A stretch of 64,000 nt of DNA from an uncultured Bacteroidia bacterium (GCA_902789395.1 CADANY010000003.1:1-64000); one strand, 5' to 3'; numbered from the stretch's first letter, positions 37,081 to 47,192 are shown. Notes: a model not told the origin generated them from the letters alone. Numbers and translations: made by a program.

Positions 37081-38525
37081 CCTACGGAACCTTCAAGTGA
37101 GACTTGCAATAACTTCTGTGCTTCAACGGCGAACTCCATCGGAAGGCGCGAGAGCACTTCCCGGGCATAGCCGTTGACAATCAGCCCGACAGCATCCTCG
37201 GGACCGATTCCCCGCTGGTTGCAATAGAAAAGCTGGTCCTCGCTGATTTTCGAGGTCGTCGCTTCATGTTCTACAACCGCGGTCGGGTTGGCGCTCCGGA
37301 TGACGGGGAAGGTATGGGCCCCGCAGGCGGATCCGATCAGCAGGCTGTCGCACTGGGAATGGTTCCGGGCATGCTCCGCCCCTTTATTGATCCGGACAAG
37401 TCCCCGGTAGCTGTTCTGGCTCCGGCCGGCCGAAATACCCTTGGAAACAATCCGGCTGCGGGTATCGCGTCCGATATGGACCATCTTCGTACCGGTATCG
37501 GCCTGCTGGTAATTGTTCGTCACGGCGACGGAGAAGAACTCCGAGGAGGAATGGTCCCCAAGCAGGACCGTCGAGGGGTATTTCCATGTAATGGCGGAAC
37601 CTGTTTCGACCTGTGTCCAGCTGAGATGACTGCCCTCACCGCGGCAGAGGCCGCGTTTGGTTACGAGATTCAGGATTCCTCCCTTCCCTTCGGCATCCCC
37701 GGGATACCAGTTCTGGACGGTGGAATACTTGACGTCGGCGTCTTTCTCAACAATAATCTCCACAACAGCGGCATGGAGCTGCTGCTCATCCCGCATCGGG
37801 GCGGTGCAGCCCTCCATGTAACTGACATAGGAGCCCTCGTCGGCGACGATGAGCGTGCGCTCGAACTGCCCGGTCCCCCGGGCGTTGATCCGGAAATAGC
37901 TGGACAGTTCCATCGGGCAGCGGACCCCCTTGGGAATGTAGCAGAAGGAACCGTCGCTGAACACGGCTGAATTCAGGGCCGCGAAATAATTGTCTCCTAC
38001 CGGAACGACCGACGCCAGATATTTCCGGACAAGGTCCGGATGCTCCCGGACAGCCTCTGAGAAAGAGCAGAAGATAATCCCTTTCTCGGCAAGGGTCTTC
38101 CGGAAGGTCGTCGTAACGGATACCGAATCGAAGACGGCATCGACGGCAACGACACCGGCCAGAACTTCGCGTTCATGAAGCGGAATTCCGAGTTTTTCGA
38201 AGGTCTCTGCCAGTTTCGGGTCAATCTCCTTCGGACGGTCGGCGTCCTTTTTCGGGGCGGCGTAATAGATGATATCCTGGAAATCGATCGGGGGCAGATC
38301 CAGGTGGGGCCAGGAGGGCATCTCCATCTTCTGCCATTTCCGGAACGCATCGAGACGGAACTCCAGGAGCCACTCCGGCTCCTCCTTGAGAGCCGAAATG
38401 GTCCGGATAATCTCTTCGCTGAGACCCTTGGGAACATAGTCCTGTTCCACATCGGTCACGAACCCCTCCTTATACTCGGAGAAGGTCGCTTCCCGGATAA
38501 TCCTGTCTTCTTCTTCCCTATTCAT
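37077..38525 (-). CDS. sufB: SufB, Fe-S cluster assembly scaffold
   Basis: The 482-residue protein matches SufB throughout, including [37 protein letters not shown] and the C-terminal [19 protein letters not shown] with [12 protein letters not shown]. It builds Fe-S clusters in a complex with SufC and SufD. A TATCTTTG box lies 23 nt upstream. It is the first gene of sufB-pnuC-sufC-sufD; no sufS or sufE lies next to it. Confidence 0.96.
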   Translation of the reverse strand: MNREEEDRIIREATFSEYKEGFVTDVEQDYVPKGLSEEIIRTISALKEEPEWLLEFRLDAFRKWQKMEMPSWPHLDLPPIDFQDIIYYAAPKKDADRPKEIDPKLAETFEKLGIPLHEREVLAGVVAVDAVFDSVSVTTTFRKTLAEKGIIFCSFSEAVREHPDLVRKYLASVVPVGDNYFAALNSAVFSDGSFCYIPKGVRCPMELSSYFRINARGTGQFERTLIVADEGSYVSYMEGCTAPMRDEQQLHAAVVEIIVEKDADVKYSTVQNWYPGDAEGKGGILNLVTKRGLCRGEGSHLSWTQVETGSAITWKYPSTVLLGDHSSSEFFSVAVTNNYQQADTGTKMVHIGRDTRSRIVSKGISAGRSQNSYRGLVRINKGAEHARNHSQCDSLLIGSACGAHTFPVIRSANPTAVVEHEATTSKISEDQLFYCNQRGIGPEDAVGLIVNGYAREVLSRLPMEFAVEAQKLLQVSLEGSVG

Positions 38526-38548
38526 CTTGCCGCTTGTCGTTAGGAGCG

Positions 38549-38556
38549 CAAAGATA
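38549..38556 (-). promoter_or_regulatory. -7 promoter box of the suf operon
   Basis: TATCTTTG on the minus strand, 23 nt before the sufB ATG and just after the GH3 gene stop. Confidence 0.6.
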
Positions 38557-38567
38557 GCAAAAAGTTC

Positions 38568-40646
38568 CTACAAGATCACTTCCGTCTCGCAAAGAATGTC
38601 CTCGGCGGACGCGCCGATCTGGACTTTGTAGCGGCCGGGTTCGACTTTCCAGTCGTGGCTTTCCACGTCATAATAGCCGAAAGCGGATCTCGGAAGGAAA
38701 ATCCGGGCCGTCTTGGCAAGGCCTTTTTCAAGATTGATCTTCTGGTAGCCTTTCAGCTCACGGACGGGACGAATGACCTTCGGATTGACCGGCGAGACAT
38801 AGACCTGGACAACGTCGGAGCCCGTTACCTGACCAAGATTCCGGACGATGACCTCAACCTTGAATCCATCTCCTTCCGGCTTGGCAGTCAATCCGTTATG
38901 GTCGAATTTCGTATAAGAGAGACCGTATCCGAAGGGATAGAGGGGCTTGACGCCGAAATGCTCGATGCCGCGATACCCGACGAAGAGACCTTCCCGGTAC
39001 TCGGTATAGATATAGCGCTCAAAACGTGCCTTATGGCCTTTGGAGACCGCATTGGAGAGGGCGGTCATCGTCGGCTGATAGTTATTGAAGGTCGGATTTT
39101 TCTCATCAGAACCCCAGAAGGTCATCGGAAGACGGCCGGACGGGTTGACTTCGCCGGAGAGGATCTTGGCGACGGCGGTCCCGAGATCCTGCCCGTCATA
39201 CCAGGCATAGAGAATCGCGGAAACGCGGTCGTGCCAGCGGCTCATATCGACCTCGCCGCCAGAGACGACAACGACGACAACGTGCTGATTGTGCTTGAGG
39301 GCAAGTTCGATCAGTTCATCCTGTCCCTCGGGAAGGGTAAAGGTCCGGTCCGCATTCTCGCGCTCGTTTTTCTTTCCATAGCCGACGGCTACGACGACGG
39401 CGGAAGCATTGTCCATAAGGGAAAGGGCCGCAGGGGTATCATATCCTTCGGTCAGGCAATCGAAAGGACGGTTCTTTCCAAGGGCCGCGAAGCCCTGCTT
39501 CATCGTGATGGAACGGCTTTCGAAAGGATGGACCTCACCGCTGCCGCCGCCGCAAGGCATGACGTCGGCCATCGGTCCGATCAGCAGGACCCGGTTTTTC
39601 CGGCCGGCTTTCAGAGGCAGCGTCCCGTCGTTCTTGAGAAGGACGGGCGCCTCGAGCGCAAGGCGATAGGCAGCCTCCCGGGAGGCGGCGTTGTCTTCGG
39701 AGATCGAGGGATCCTGAAGATTTTTGTCAAGGAAGCCGAAAGCAATGAAAGTCTGGAGGATATGCTGGACTTTCTCGTCGATCTCGCTTTCTGCGACGAC
39801 ACCGTTCCCGATCATTTCCTTAATGATGTCGTAGCGGTAGACATAGTTCTTCGGCATCTCGAGGTCGAGACCGCCCTTGATGCAGCCGAGCGTGGAATAG
39901 GTCGAGGTCCAGTCAGACATGACCAGTCCTTCAAAGCCCCATTTTCCGCGAAGGGTCTCGCGGATCAGCCAGGGATTCTCAGGGGCATGGATCCCGTTGA
40001 CCATATTGTAGCTCGTCATGACCGCGCCGACTCCGGCTTCCTCGACAGCCCTCCGGAAAGTCGGGAAGTATATCTCGTTCATCGTGCGCTCGTCGACGAT
40101 GGAGCTGGATCCATGACGGTCGTACTCGGAATTATTCAGGGCGAAGTGCTTGATCGTCGCCATGACGCCTTCTCCCTGCATACCCTTGATATACTGGACA
40201 GCCGTTTCGGAAGCGAGGAACGGATCCTCTCCGAAGTATTCGAAATTACGGCCGTTGTGGGCGCTGCGGTAGATATTGACTCCGGGGCCGAGCATGATTC
40301 CGACACCGCGGGCTTTTGCGTCCTGGGCGATGCCCCGGCCCATTTCCAGGACCGCGTCCTTGTTCCAGGATGCCGCCGCTGCGACGCCGCACGGATACAG
40401 GGTGCTCTGGGTATTGTTACGGACGCCCTGAGGGCCGTCACACATGCGGATGGAAGGGATTCCGAGCCGGTCGATCGCATACGTGTGGAATCCGTCTACT
40501 GCCCCGGCAATAAAATTCACTTTTTCTTCCAGTGTCATCTGCTGCACAAGGGCAGCGGCGCGCTCTTTGTCGGCGCGCGAAATCTTTTTGGCCTGGAGCG
40601 GAACAAGAACCGCAACCAGTACAAGAAGGGTTACAATTTTTTTCAT
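38568..40646 (-). CDS. GH3-family beta-glucosidase-type glycoside hydrolase
   Basis: The 692-residue exported enzyme (signal ending PLQAK) has the GH3 N-terminal barrel with the nucleophile Asp245 in GLVMSDWTS, the (alpha/beta)6 sandwich domain (VLLKNDGTLPLK) and a C-terminal fibronectin III-like domain (GSDVVQVYVSP). Members release terminal beta-glucose or related sugars. Its ATG lies 3 nt after the aroC stop, so it seems to be co-transcribed with the aro genes, with no functional reason evident. Confidence 0.93.
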   Translation of the reverse strand: MKKIVTLLVLVAVLVPLQAKKISRADKERAAALVQQMTLEEKVNFIAGAVDGFHTYAIDRLGIPSIRMCDGPQGVRNNTQSTLYPCGVAAAASWNKDAVLEMGRGIAQDAKARGVGIMLGPGVNIYRSAHNGRNFEYFGEDPFLASETAVQYIKGMQGEGVMATIKHFALNNSEYDRHGSSSIVDERTMNEIYFPTFRRAVEEAGVGAVMTSYNMVNGIHAPENPWLIRETLRGKWGFEGLVMSDWTSTYSTLGCIKGGLDLEMPKNYVYRYDIIKEMIGNGVVAESEIDEKVQHILQTFIAFGFLDKNLQDPSISEDNAASREAAYRLALEAPVLLKNDGTLPLKAGRKNRVLLIGPMADVMPCGGGSGEVHPFESRSITMKQGFAALGKNRPFDCLTEGYDTPAALSLMDNASAVVVAVGYGKKNERENADRTFTLPEGQDELIELALKHNQHVVVVVVSGGEVDMSRWHDRVSAILYAWYDGQDLGTAVAKILSGEVNPSGRLPMTFWGSDEKNPTFNNYQPTMTALSNAVSKGHKARFERYIYTEYREGLFVGYRGIEHFGVKPLYPFGYGLSYTKFDHNGLTAKPEGDGFKVEVIVRNLGQVTGSDVVQVYVSPVNPKVIRPVRELKGYQKINLEKGLAKTARIFLPRSAFGYYDVESHDWKVEPGRYKVQIGASAEDILCETEVIL

Positions 40647-40649
40647 AAT

Positions 40650-41708
40650 TTACGCGATATCAATTAAATCAGCTAATACAATGGCCGCGGCGGCCTCAAC
40701 GATAACAGGCGCCCGGAGGGCAAAACAGGTATCATGACGGCCGGGGGTGATCAGTTCGGTCATTTCCCCGTCGGTCAGATTATAGGTCTTTTGCGGTTTG
40801 CGGATGCTGGAGGTCGGCTTGAAAGCGACCCGGAAAACGATCGGATTACCGTTTGTCAGGCCGCCATTGACCCCGCCCGCATGGTTGGTCCGTGGGGCGA
40901 CAATACCATGGCCGGTCTCTTCGAAGCAATCATTGTGCTCGCTTCCCCGCTTCCGGGAGGCGGCGAACCCGTCTCCGAATTCAATTCCGCGTACGCCCGG
41001 GATCGCAAAAACCGCATGGGCGATGAGCGATTCGACACTGTCCCAGAAAGGCTCCCCGAGCCCGGCCGGAAGTCCGTCGACCACGCACTCGACAACGGCG
41101 CCGAGCGAATCTCCTTCCGCCGAAGCGGCTCCGATTTCAGGGGCCCAAAGTTCATGGTCCGGCGCATCCGCTCCGGTACGTGCGAGGGCTTCAGCCCGGG
41201 AAAGGCCGCCAAGTTCGATAATCTGCGCCCTGTCCGTAAAGGCCACATGGCCATCGGTTTCCATCCCGACCGTCTCGGCGAGGACCTTCTTGGCTACGAC
41301 GCCCGCCGCGACATAGGGAAGGGTCAGACGGCCCGAAAAATGACCGCCCCCGCGGGGATCGTTGAAACCGCCCGTCTTGATTGATGCAACCAGATCCGCA
41401 TGGCCCGGACGGGGCACATCCCGAAGCAGCGCATAATCGCCCGAACGGGTATTGCCATTGCGGAAAACAACCGTCAGTGGAGCACCGGTCGTATGGCCCT
41501 CGAAAACACCGCTGAGGATCTCCGGAGCATCTTCTTCGAGGCGGGGCGTCGTTCCGGGAGCTCCGCTTTTCCGCCGCCCGATATCCTCCAGAAAATCTTT
41601 CTCCGAGAGGGAAAGGCCGGGCTCGACACCGTCGATAACGGCTCCCACTGCCGGTCCGTGCGACTCGCCGAACAGGCTGACCCTAAATATTCTTCCGAAC
41701 GTATTCAT
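40650..41708 (-). CDS. aroC: Chorismate synthase
   Basis: The 352-residue enzyme makes chorismate from EPSP using reduced FMN. Signatures include SLFGESHGPAVGAVIDG, the RPGHAD segment and the C-terminal GRHDTCFALRAPVIVEAAAA. Its ATG overlaps the aroDA fusion stop by 4 nt (ATGA). Confidence 0.97.
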   Translation of the reverse strand: MNTFGRIFRVSLFGESHGPAVGAVIDGVEPGLSLSEKDFLEDIGRRKSGAPGTTPRLEEDAPEILSGVFEGHTTGAPLTVVFRNGNTRSGDYALLRDVPRPGHADLVASIKTGGFNDPRGGGHFSGRLTLPYVAAGVVAKKVLAETVGMETDGHVAFTDRAQIIELGGLSRAEALARTGADAPDHELWAPEIGAASAEGDSLGAVVECVVDGLPAGLGEPFWDSVESLIAHAVFAIPGVRGIEFGDGFAASRKRGSEHNDCFEETGHGIVAPRTNHAGGVNGGLTNGNPIVFRVAFKPTSSIRKPQKTYNLTDGEMTELITPGRHDTCFALRAPVIVEAAAAIVLADLIDIA

Positions 41709-43705
41709 CTCTTATCCAATATTTTCCAATCATCCATAAAGCCAGGATAGGATTTCTCGACACAGGCGGTATCGTCGATCAGGACCGGCCCGTCGGCACC
41801 GAGCGAGGCGACTTTCAGGGCCATCACCATCCGGTGGTCCCGGCTGGAGGTATATTCGCCTCCATGCAGAAGTGTCCCGGTCAGAAGCCGCCGGCTGAGC
41901 GAATGACCCTCGATCGTCATCAGGTCGTCTTCGACCTCTGCACGGACGCCCATCCGGGTCAGCATGCCGACGATCGCCGCAGCCCGGTCAGTTTCTTTAT
42001 GGGCCAGTCTTCCGGCCCCGAGAATCCGGCTCGTTCCTTCGCAGAAAGCAGCCAGAACGGCAACGATCGGGAAAAGGTCCGGACAATTGTTCAAGTCCGT
42101 CTCAAAAGCCCTCAGCGGAGCCTTTTGCACATGCAGCGCCCCGGCTGTATCTTCTCCGTCACCAAGCTGGGAAATCGAAGCGCCCGCCTCACGGAGAATG
42201 TCGAGAATCGACAGGTCCGCCTGGAGGGATGCCGTATCGAGATCCTCAACCCAGACCTCGCCGAAAACGGCTCCGGCGACAAGGAAATTCGCCGCGCTGC
42301 TCCAGTCCCCTTCGATCCGGAAATCCGCAGCCTTATAACGCTGTCCGCCCTTGATCTTGAAATTCACGGCATCGCAGAGCGCCCAGTCGCGGGTCTCCAT
42401 GAACTCCTCCCCTCCTTCCATCTCACTCCCGATCTTGATTCCGAAATGCTTCAACACGTCGATGGTAATGAACATATAGGGAATGCTCCGGGGCTGATGG
42501 ACATAGACGACGGAACGGTCCTGGCAGAGCGGAAGGCCGGAGAGCAAACCGGAAATCAGCTGGGATCCGTCTTTCCCGTCGATATCTGCCTTGCCGGGAA
42601 CCAGCGGCCCGCAGACGGTCAGCGGAACGCAGCAGTCCGTCTTCCGGTTCGCTGCCGTAGCATTTCCGGGCCGGAGGCGCACGCCGAACGAGGCCATAAT
42701 ATCATGGGCACCGGCCAGGGGGCGGTTCAACAGGGTCTTTTCGCCGGTTACGAAGACTTCTGATGAGTCGATGACGGAGAGGATCGGGATCATCATCCGG
42801 GTCAGGAAACCGGATTCCCCGGTATGCAGGGTCCCGAGACTGAGACTTCCCGGGGCTGCCGCTATGCCTTCGATCTCCAGATCCCTTTCCCCTTTACGAA
42901 CCTTCGCACCGATCGCCCTGGCGACGGCAATCGCCGACTCATTGTCCCCGCAAGGAGTATATCCTTCCAGGCGAGACGTTCCGTCAGCAAGCGCAGCGGC
43001 AATGATGGCACGCTGGGCAAAACTCTTCGAAGAAGGCATCGCAACCGGCGCTTCGGGACGGACGGGGAGGGAGGTCCCTCCATAGATCTTTTCCGTCATT
43101 TCCGCCAGGGTCCACTGTCCAGGTGCGGTCGCTTCCTCAGCCGTGAGGGCCGCATAAGAGAAGGGAGAACCTCTCCGGAGGCACTCAAGACGCGATTCCC
43201 GGCCCGCTTCTCCCATGCAGAACGCAATGGTGTCCGCTCCGGCGAAGGATAACACACGTTCCGCATCCTCTTCGCTGCAGGCCGTCGTTACCAATTTGAC
43301 GATCTCTCCGCCGAAACGGCGGCAGCGCGCTTCGATCGCTTCAAGGACGTCCTGGGCCGGTGTCCCCTCGAAATCATGCCAGGAACGAATCAGCACCGTT
43401 CCGTTCTCATTGCAGGCGTGGCGGATCCGCTTGCCGGTCTGGGGCGGGGCCTCGATCTCAAGGTCCGCAAAGGCTGCCCCGGCGTCAATCGCCTTCAGCA
43501 GAAGCATTTCCGCTTTTGCAAGGGATGTTTCGGCGATACGGCAGGTCGCGATCAAGGGGATATCGGTCGAGGCAAAAAGCTCGCCGATCTCCTCATCGGA
43601 GAGGGCGCAGCGGTCGAGCCGGATCTCTGCCATCTCAATCCCGCCCGCATCCAGCAGGGTGCAGATCTCAGCGAAGGACTTATGTTGTATCGAGGTGCAA
43701 ATCAT
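41705..43705 (-). CDS. Fused 3-dehydroquinate dehydratase (type I) and EPSP synthase
   Basis: The 666-residue protein joins two shikimate pathway enzymes. Residues 1-215 are a type I dehydroquinase (AroD): EIRLDRC, catalytic His in SWHDFEG and the Schiff-base Lys in EIVKLVTTA. Residues about 220-666 are EPSP synthase (AroA): PSSKSFAQRAIIAAAL, GESGFLTRM, GDGSQL-like KDGSQLISGLLSGLP and a late SRDHRMVMAL motif. The shikimate dehydrogenase step in between is not encoded nearby. It lies 23 nt after aroB and overlaps aroC. A fused frame of this kind (aroD-aroA) appears intact, without a break. Confidence 0.94.
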   Translation of the reverse strand: MICTSIQHKSFAEICTLLDAGGIEMAEIRLDRCALSDEEIGELFASTDIPLIATCRIAETSLAKAEMLLLKAIDAGAAFADLEIEAPPQTGKRIRHACNENGTVLIRSWHDFEGTPAQDVLEAIEARCRRFGGEIVKLVTTACSEEDAERVLSFAGADTIAFCMGEAGRESRLECLRRGSPFSYAALTAEEATAPGQWTLAEMTEKIYGGTSLPVRPEAPVAMPSSKSFAQRAIIAAALADGTSRLEGYTPCGDNESAIAVARAIGAKVRKGERDLEIEGIAAAPGSLSLGTLHTGESGFLTRMMIPILSVIDSSEVFVTGEKTLLNRPLAGAHDIMASFGVRLRPGNATAANRKTDCCVPLTVCGPLVPGKADIDGKDGSQLISGLLSGLPLCQDRSVVYVHQPRSIPYMFITIDVLKHFGIKIGSEMEGGEEFMETRDWALCDAVNFKIKGGQRYKAADFRIEGDWSSAANFLVAGAVFGEVWVEDLDTASLQADLSILDILREAGASISQLGDGEDTAGALHVQKAPLRAFETDLNNCPDLFPIVAVLAAFCEGTSRILGAGRLAHKETDRAAAIVGMLTRMGVRAEVEDDLMTIEGHSLSRRLLTGTLLHGGEYTSSRDHRMVMALKVASLGADGPVLIDDTACVEKSYPGFMDDWKILDKR

Positions 43706-43728
43706 TGTGGCGCGTAATATCTTGTTTA

Positions 43729-44829
43729 TCAGTCATTTCCCTTGCGGTCTTTGTCCTTTTCAGGACAAAGGGCAGGGGCTAAGCCGCTGCTGGCGAGGGT
43801 GTTAAGCGCCACGGCAGCGGTAAGGTCGCGGATTACGACGGAGCCGATTCGCTCGGGAAGGACGAAGCTGATCCGCCCATGGGCGGCTTTTTTGTCTTTA
43901 TCCATCGCCTCCGCCAGGTCGGCGAGGGGGTATGGACACCGGACGGGGAGTCCTGCGGCAGAAAAGTCTCTTTCGAGTCGCGATGAGAGTCCGGTACTGA
44001 TGCCAAGGCCTTCGGAGAGGCGCGCGGCAAGGATCGTTCCGATCGCAACGGCTTCCCCGTGAGTCAAGTCCTCCCCGCGAAGCCTGGCCTGGTGCTCAAT
44101 GGCATGGGCAAAGGTATGGCCGAGGTTGAGCTTCCGGCGTTCGTCTTTTTCGAAGGGATCGCGGGCGACGATGCCGGCCTTGACTGATGCGGCCCCGAAA
44201 ATCAGTGCCTGCAGGTCCCCTTCCCCTTCCGAGAGGTAGCGGACCGCCTTTTCATAATTGCCGGAAGTGTTGTCGATGAGGAAAGTTTTGAGAAGTTCCG
44301 CCGCACCGGAAAGCAAATCCCGCTTAGGAAGGGTTTCCAGAACCTCGGCGCAGAGGTAGGTGAAGACGGGCTGGCGTATGACCCCGATCATGTTCTTGTA
44401 AGACTCGAAATTGACGCCGGTCTTGCCGCCGATGCCGGCATCGACCTGCGCGAGGAGTGTCGTCGGAATATTGGCATAGCGGATCCCCCGCTTATAGACC
44501 GAAGCGGCAAAACCGGATAGATCGGTCGTGATCCCCCCTCCGACAACAAGGAGCAGAGCGCCCCTGGAGAGCCCCGCATCCATCATCCGTCCGCAGATAT
44601 CGAGGACGGTATCCATATCTTTCTCCTCCTCTGAAGCGACGATGGGCATCATGCCGACGACGCCCTCGCAAGCCTCCATCAGCCGCTTCCCGACCGGTTC
44701 GACCTGACGGTCGCAGACAATGAAAATCTCCTTCTCCCCTTCCAGGAGGCGGAGAACTCCGGATAGCGGTCCCCCGGCGATCCGGCTGATTTCTTGCCCG
44801 GCCAAGCGGATTTCAATCTCTTGCATCAT
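43729..44829 (-). CDS. aroB: 3-dehydroquinate synthase
   Basis: The 366-residue enzyme converts DAHP to 3-dehydroquinate using NAD and a metal. Clear motifs are VVGGGITTDLSGFAASVYKRGI, split here as GGGITTDLSGFAASVYKRGI, then PTTLLAQVDAGIGGKTGVN, and the metal ligands in LNLGHTFAHAIEH. Two adjacent ATGs (44829 and 44826) are possible starts. A TATCTTTG box lies 7 nt upstream. It is the first gene of aroB, aroDA, aroC, GH3. Confidence 0.96.
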   Translation of the reverse strand: MMQEIEIRLAGQEISRIAGGPLSGVLRLLEGEKEIFIVCDRQVEPVGKRLMEACEGVVGMMPIVASEEEKDMDTVLDICGRMMDAGLSRGALLLVVGGGITTDLSGFAASVYKRGIRYANIPTTLLAQVDAGIGGKTGVNFESYKNMIGVIRQPVFTYLCAEVLETLPKRDLLSGAAELLKTFLIDNTSGNYEKAVRYLSEGEGDLQALIFGAASVKAGIVARDPFEKDERRKLNLGHTFAHAIEHQARLRGEDLTHGEAVAIGTILAARLSEGLGISTGLSSRLERDFSAAGLPVRCPYPLADLAEAMDKDKKAAHGRISFVLPERIGSVVIRDLTAAVALNTLASSGLAPALCPEKDKDRKGND

Positions 44830-44836
44830 AATCTTT

Positions 44837-44844
44837 CAAAGATA
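44837..44844 (-). promoter_or_regulatory. -7 promoter box of the aro operon
   Basis: TATCTTTG on the minus strand ends 7 nt before the aroB ATG at 44829, giving a very short leader. Confidence 0.6.
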
Positions 44845-44882
44845 GCATCTTTTTGTCAAAAACCGTCAGAAAAAACGTTGCA

Positions 44883-47162
44883 TTACGGTTTTTCCAAAGT
44901 CCGGCGCCGGGCGGGCCTATCTGTCATCACGAATTCCCAGACCCCGCCGGCTAGAACTTCATCCTGGGTGACATAGAGACGTTCTACCGGAATGCCGTTG
45001 ATCCGGAAGTCCTTTACGTAACGATTCCGGTCAGATACGCCGGGAGCCCTGATTTCCAAGGTTTTACCATTCGGCAACGTAACGAGGATCCGCGGCAGGT
45101 ACGGCGCCCCGAGGATATACCGGTCCGTTCCGGGACAAACAGGATAGAAACCGAGCGCGGAGAAAATATACCAGGCGCTCATCTGCCCGCAGTCATCATT
45201 TCCTCCGAGTCCGTCGATGCCGCTCCGGTACATCCGGTTCATGATCTCCCGCACCCAATACTGGGTCAACCAGGGCTTCCCGGTCCATGCGAAAAGATAC
45301 GGGACATGGTGGGAGGGCTCGTTCCCATGGACATATCCCCCAATCAGACACTCTTTCTCAATATCCTCATTGTCAGCATAATAGACTGGATCCAAATCGG
45401 ACTGAAAGAGGGCTTCGAGGCGTTCGAGAAATACTTTTTCCCCGCCCATCACCTCAATCAATCCCGGGACATCCTGCGGGACATGGAAAGAGAAATTCCG
45501 GGAATTGCCTTCAATGAACCCTTCCCCGAAGGTTTGGTCGATGCTGAACGGATCTTTGAAAGAACCATCCCCGTACCGGGGCCGCGCATAGCCCGTCGCC
45601 GGATCGAATACATTCCGGTAGTTCAGCGCCCTCCGCTCATACTCCTGCGCGATTTCCGCCCGACCGAGTTTTCGGGCTGCCGCCGCGACCGTCCAGTCGT
45701 CATAGGCATATTCGAGGGTCGTCGAAGCGGCCGTCGTGCTTTTATCATATGGGACATAGCCTTTGTCCATATAATCTCCAAGGCCTTCATATACAGCGAC
45801 TTTCGATGTTGCGACCATCGCCTCCAGCGCCTCTTCCGGATTCGGGCAGGTTCCCTTTACGATCGCATCCGCAAGGACCGGAACGGCATGGTACCCGCTC
45901 ATGCACCAGCCTTCACTTCCCATCAGACTCCAGACCGGCAGCATCCCGACGGCATTCTGTTTCCAGTGTTCTACCATCGAACGGATCATATCCGCATTGC
46001 GGTCGGGATGGAAAAGCCCAAGCAGCGGGTGCTCCGCCCGGTAGGTATCCCAGAGAGAGAAAACGGTATAGTTCGTGAATCCCTCTGCTCGGTGGATATT
46101 CCCGTCTATGCCGCGGTACTGACCGTCGACGTCCATATAGACCGAAGGGTTTATCATCGTATGATACAGGGAGGTATAGAACATAGTCAGCTGCGCCTCG
46201 GTTCCTTCCGACCTGAAACGGGACAGTTCCTCCGTCCATTTTCTCCGTGCCTCCCGGGCGATTTCGTCAAAGGTCCCGTCACCTTCCGCCCTCAGGTTCC
46301 GGACCGCTCCGGCGGCATCGACCGCAGAGATGGAGACCTTGACGGTCAGCGGGCCCTCCCCTTCGAAAGAAAACCAGGCGGCAAGATCTGCCCCGGCCAT
46401 GTCCGGAAAATCGTGCCGGGTATCAAACCGCCTCCAGAAGCCTTTGTAAGCCGGTTGCTTCCGGTCTTCGGATCCATACCTGCGGATGGGTTTCGAGAAG
46501 GATATGGCGAAATAGGTATAGTTTGTCCGGGACCAGCCGTCTGTCAGCCGGAAACCGGTCAGAAGGGTGTCGTTTTCGACCCGGAGCGTTGTCCAGCGGA
46601 CTTTCCCATCATAATTGTAGATCCCGTGTCCGAGGTCCAGGACAACCGTTCCCGGATCTCCCTCCGGAAAGGAATAGCGGTGCACTCCTACACGGGCGGT
46701 CGCGGTCAGTTCCGCCCGGATGCCGTAATCCGTCAGGTCGACGGCGTAGTAGCCGGGCGAAGCGCTCTCCGTTTCATGGGTATAGCGCGACCGATAACCC
46801 TTTTCGGGCCGGTCTGCTGTCCCGGGACTCAGGGCAGGGTCCCCGCCTCTAGGCGTCGGAACCGGCATCAGGAGAATGTCTCCGAGATCGGAATGGCCCG
46901 TCCCGCTGAGATGCCGATGGGAAAAACCGACGATAGTCGGATCCTCATAGCGGTATCCGGCACAATGGTCATAAACCCGTTTCTGGTACTTCCCGCCCAC
47001 ATTATGCGGAATCGTATCGGTGTCGGGGCTGAGTTGGATCGCTCCGAAAGGAACACAGGCCCCGGGAAAAGTATGGCCCATACCGGCCGTACCGATGAAA
47101 GGATCGACATAGGAGGACGTCAGGGCTGCCGTTATCAGTAAGTTTACAATCAGCGTCATCAT
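44883..47162 (-). CDS. GH92-family alpha-mannosidase
   Basis: The 759-residue enzyme begins MMTLIVNLLITAALT, a short signal, directly followed by SSYVDPFIGTAGMGHTFPGA, typical of GH92. Further signatures are GFSHRHLSGTGHSDLGDI, GNEPSHHVPYLFAW and GNDDCGQMSAWYIFSALGFY, which hold the calcium site and catalytic acid/base residues. GH92 enzymes are calcium-dependent exo-alpha-mannosidases that trim N-glycans and similar mannosides. A TATCTTTG box 3 nt before this ATG supports the start. The gene is alone, next to tRNA-Leu on the other strand. Confidence 0.94.
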   Translation of the reverse strand: MMTLIVNLLITAALTSSYVDPFIGTAGMGHTFPGACVPFGAIQLSPDTDTIPHNVGGKYQKRVYDHCAGYRYEDPTIVGFSHRHLSGTGHSDLGDILLMPVPTPRGGDPALSPGTADRPEKGYRSRYTHETESASPGYYAVDLTDYGIRAELTATARVGVHRYSFPEGDPGTVVLDLGHGIYNYDGKVRWTTLRVENDTLLTGFRLTDGWSRTNYTYFAISFSKPIRRYGSEDRKQPAYKGFWRRFDTRHDFPDMAGADLAAWFSFEGEGPLTVKVSISAVDAAGAVRNLRAEGDGTFDEIAREARRKWTEELSRFRSEGTEAQLTMFYTSLYHTMINPSVYMDVDGQYRGIDGNIHRAEGFTNYTVFSLWDTYRAEHPLLGLFHPDRNADMIRSMVEHWKQNAVGMLPVWSLMGSEGWCMSGYHAVPVLADAIVKGTCPNPEEALEAMVATSKVAVYEGLGDYMDKGYVPYDKSTTAASTTLEYAYDDWTVAAAARKLGRAEIAQEYERRALNYRNVFDPATGYARPRYGDGSFKDPFSIDQTFGEGFIEGNSRNFSFHVPQDVPGLIEVMGGEKVFLERLEALFQSDLDPVYYADNEDIEKECLIGGYVHGNEPSHHVPYLFAWTGKPWLTQYWVREIMNRMYRSGIDGLGGNDDCGQMSAWYIFSALGFYPVCPGTDRYILGAPYLPRILVTLPNGKTLEIRAPGVSDRNRYVKDFRINGIPVERLYVTQDEVLAGGVWEFVMTDRPARRRTLEKP

Positions 47163-47165
47163 ACC

Positions 47166-47173
47166 CAAAGATA
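47166..47173 (-). promoter_or_regulatory. -7 promoter box of the GH92 gene
   Basis: TATCTTTG on the minus strand ends 3 nt before the first of two adjacent ATGs (47162, 47159), so the mRNA would be leaderless or nearly so. Confidence 0.55.
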
Positions 47174-47192
47174 CGACGTTTTTATGAAAAAT

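Noticed and set aside
38655..40667. 670-residue + strand open frame opposite the GH3 gene
   Set aside because: The GH3 gene has all family motifs on the - strand; the opposing frame has none.
41400..41750. Short + strand frame crossing the aroC/aroDA junction
   Set aside because: It lies inside two overlapping biosynthetic genes and has no feature of its own.
45306..47141. 611-residue + strand open frame opposite the GH92 gene
   Set aside because: Antisense shadow of a certain GH92 enzyme.
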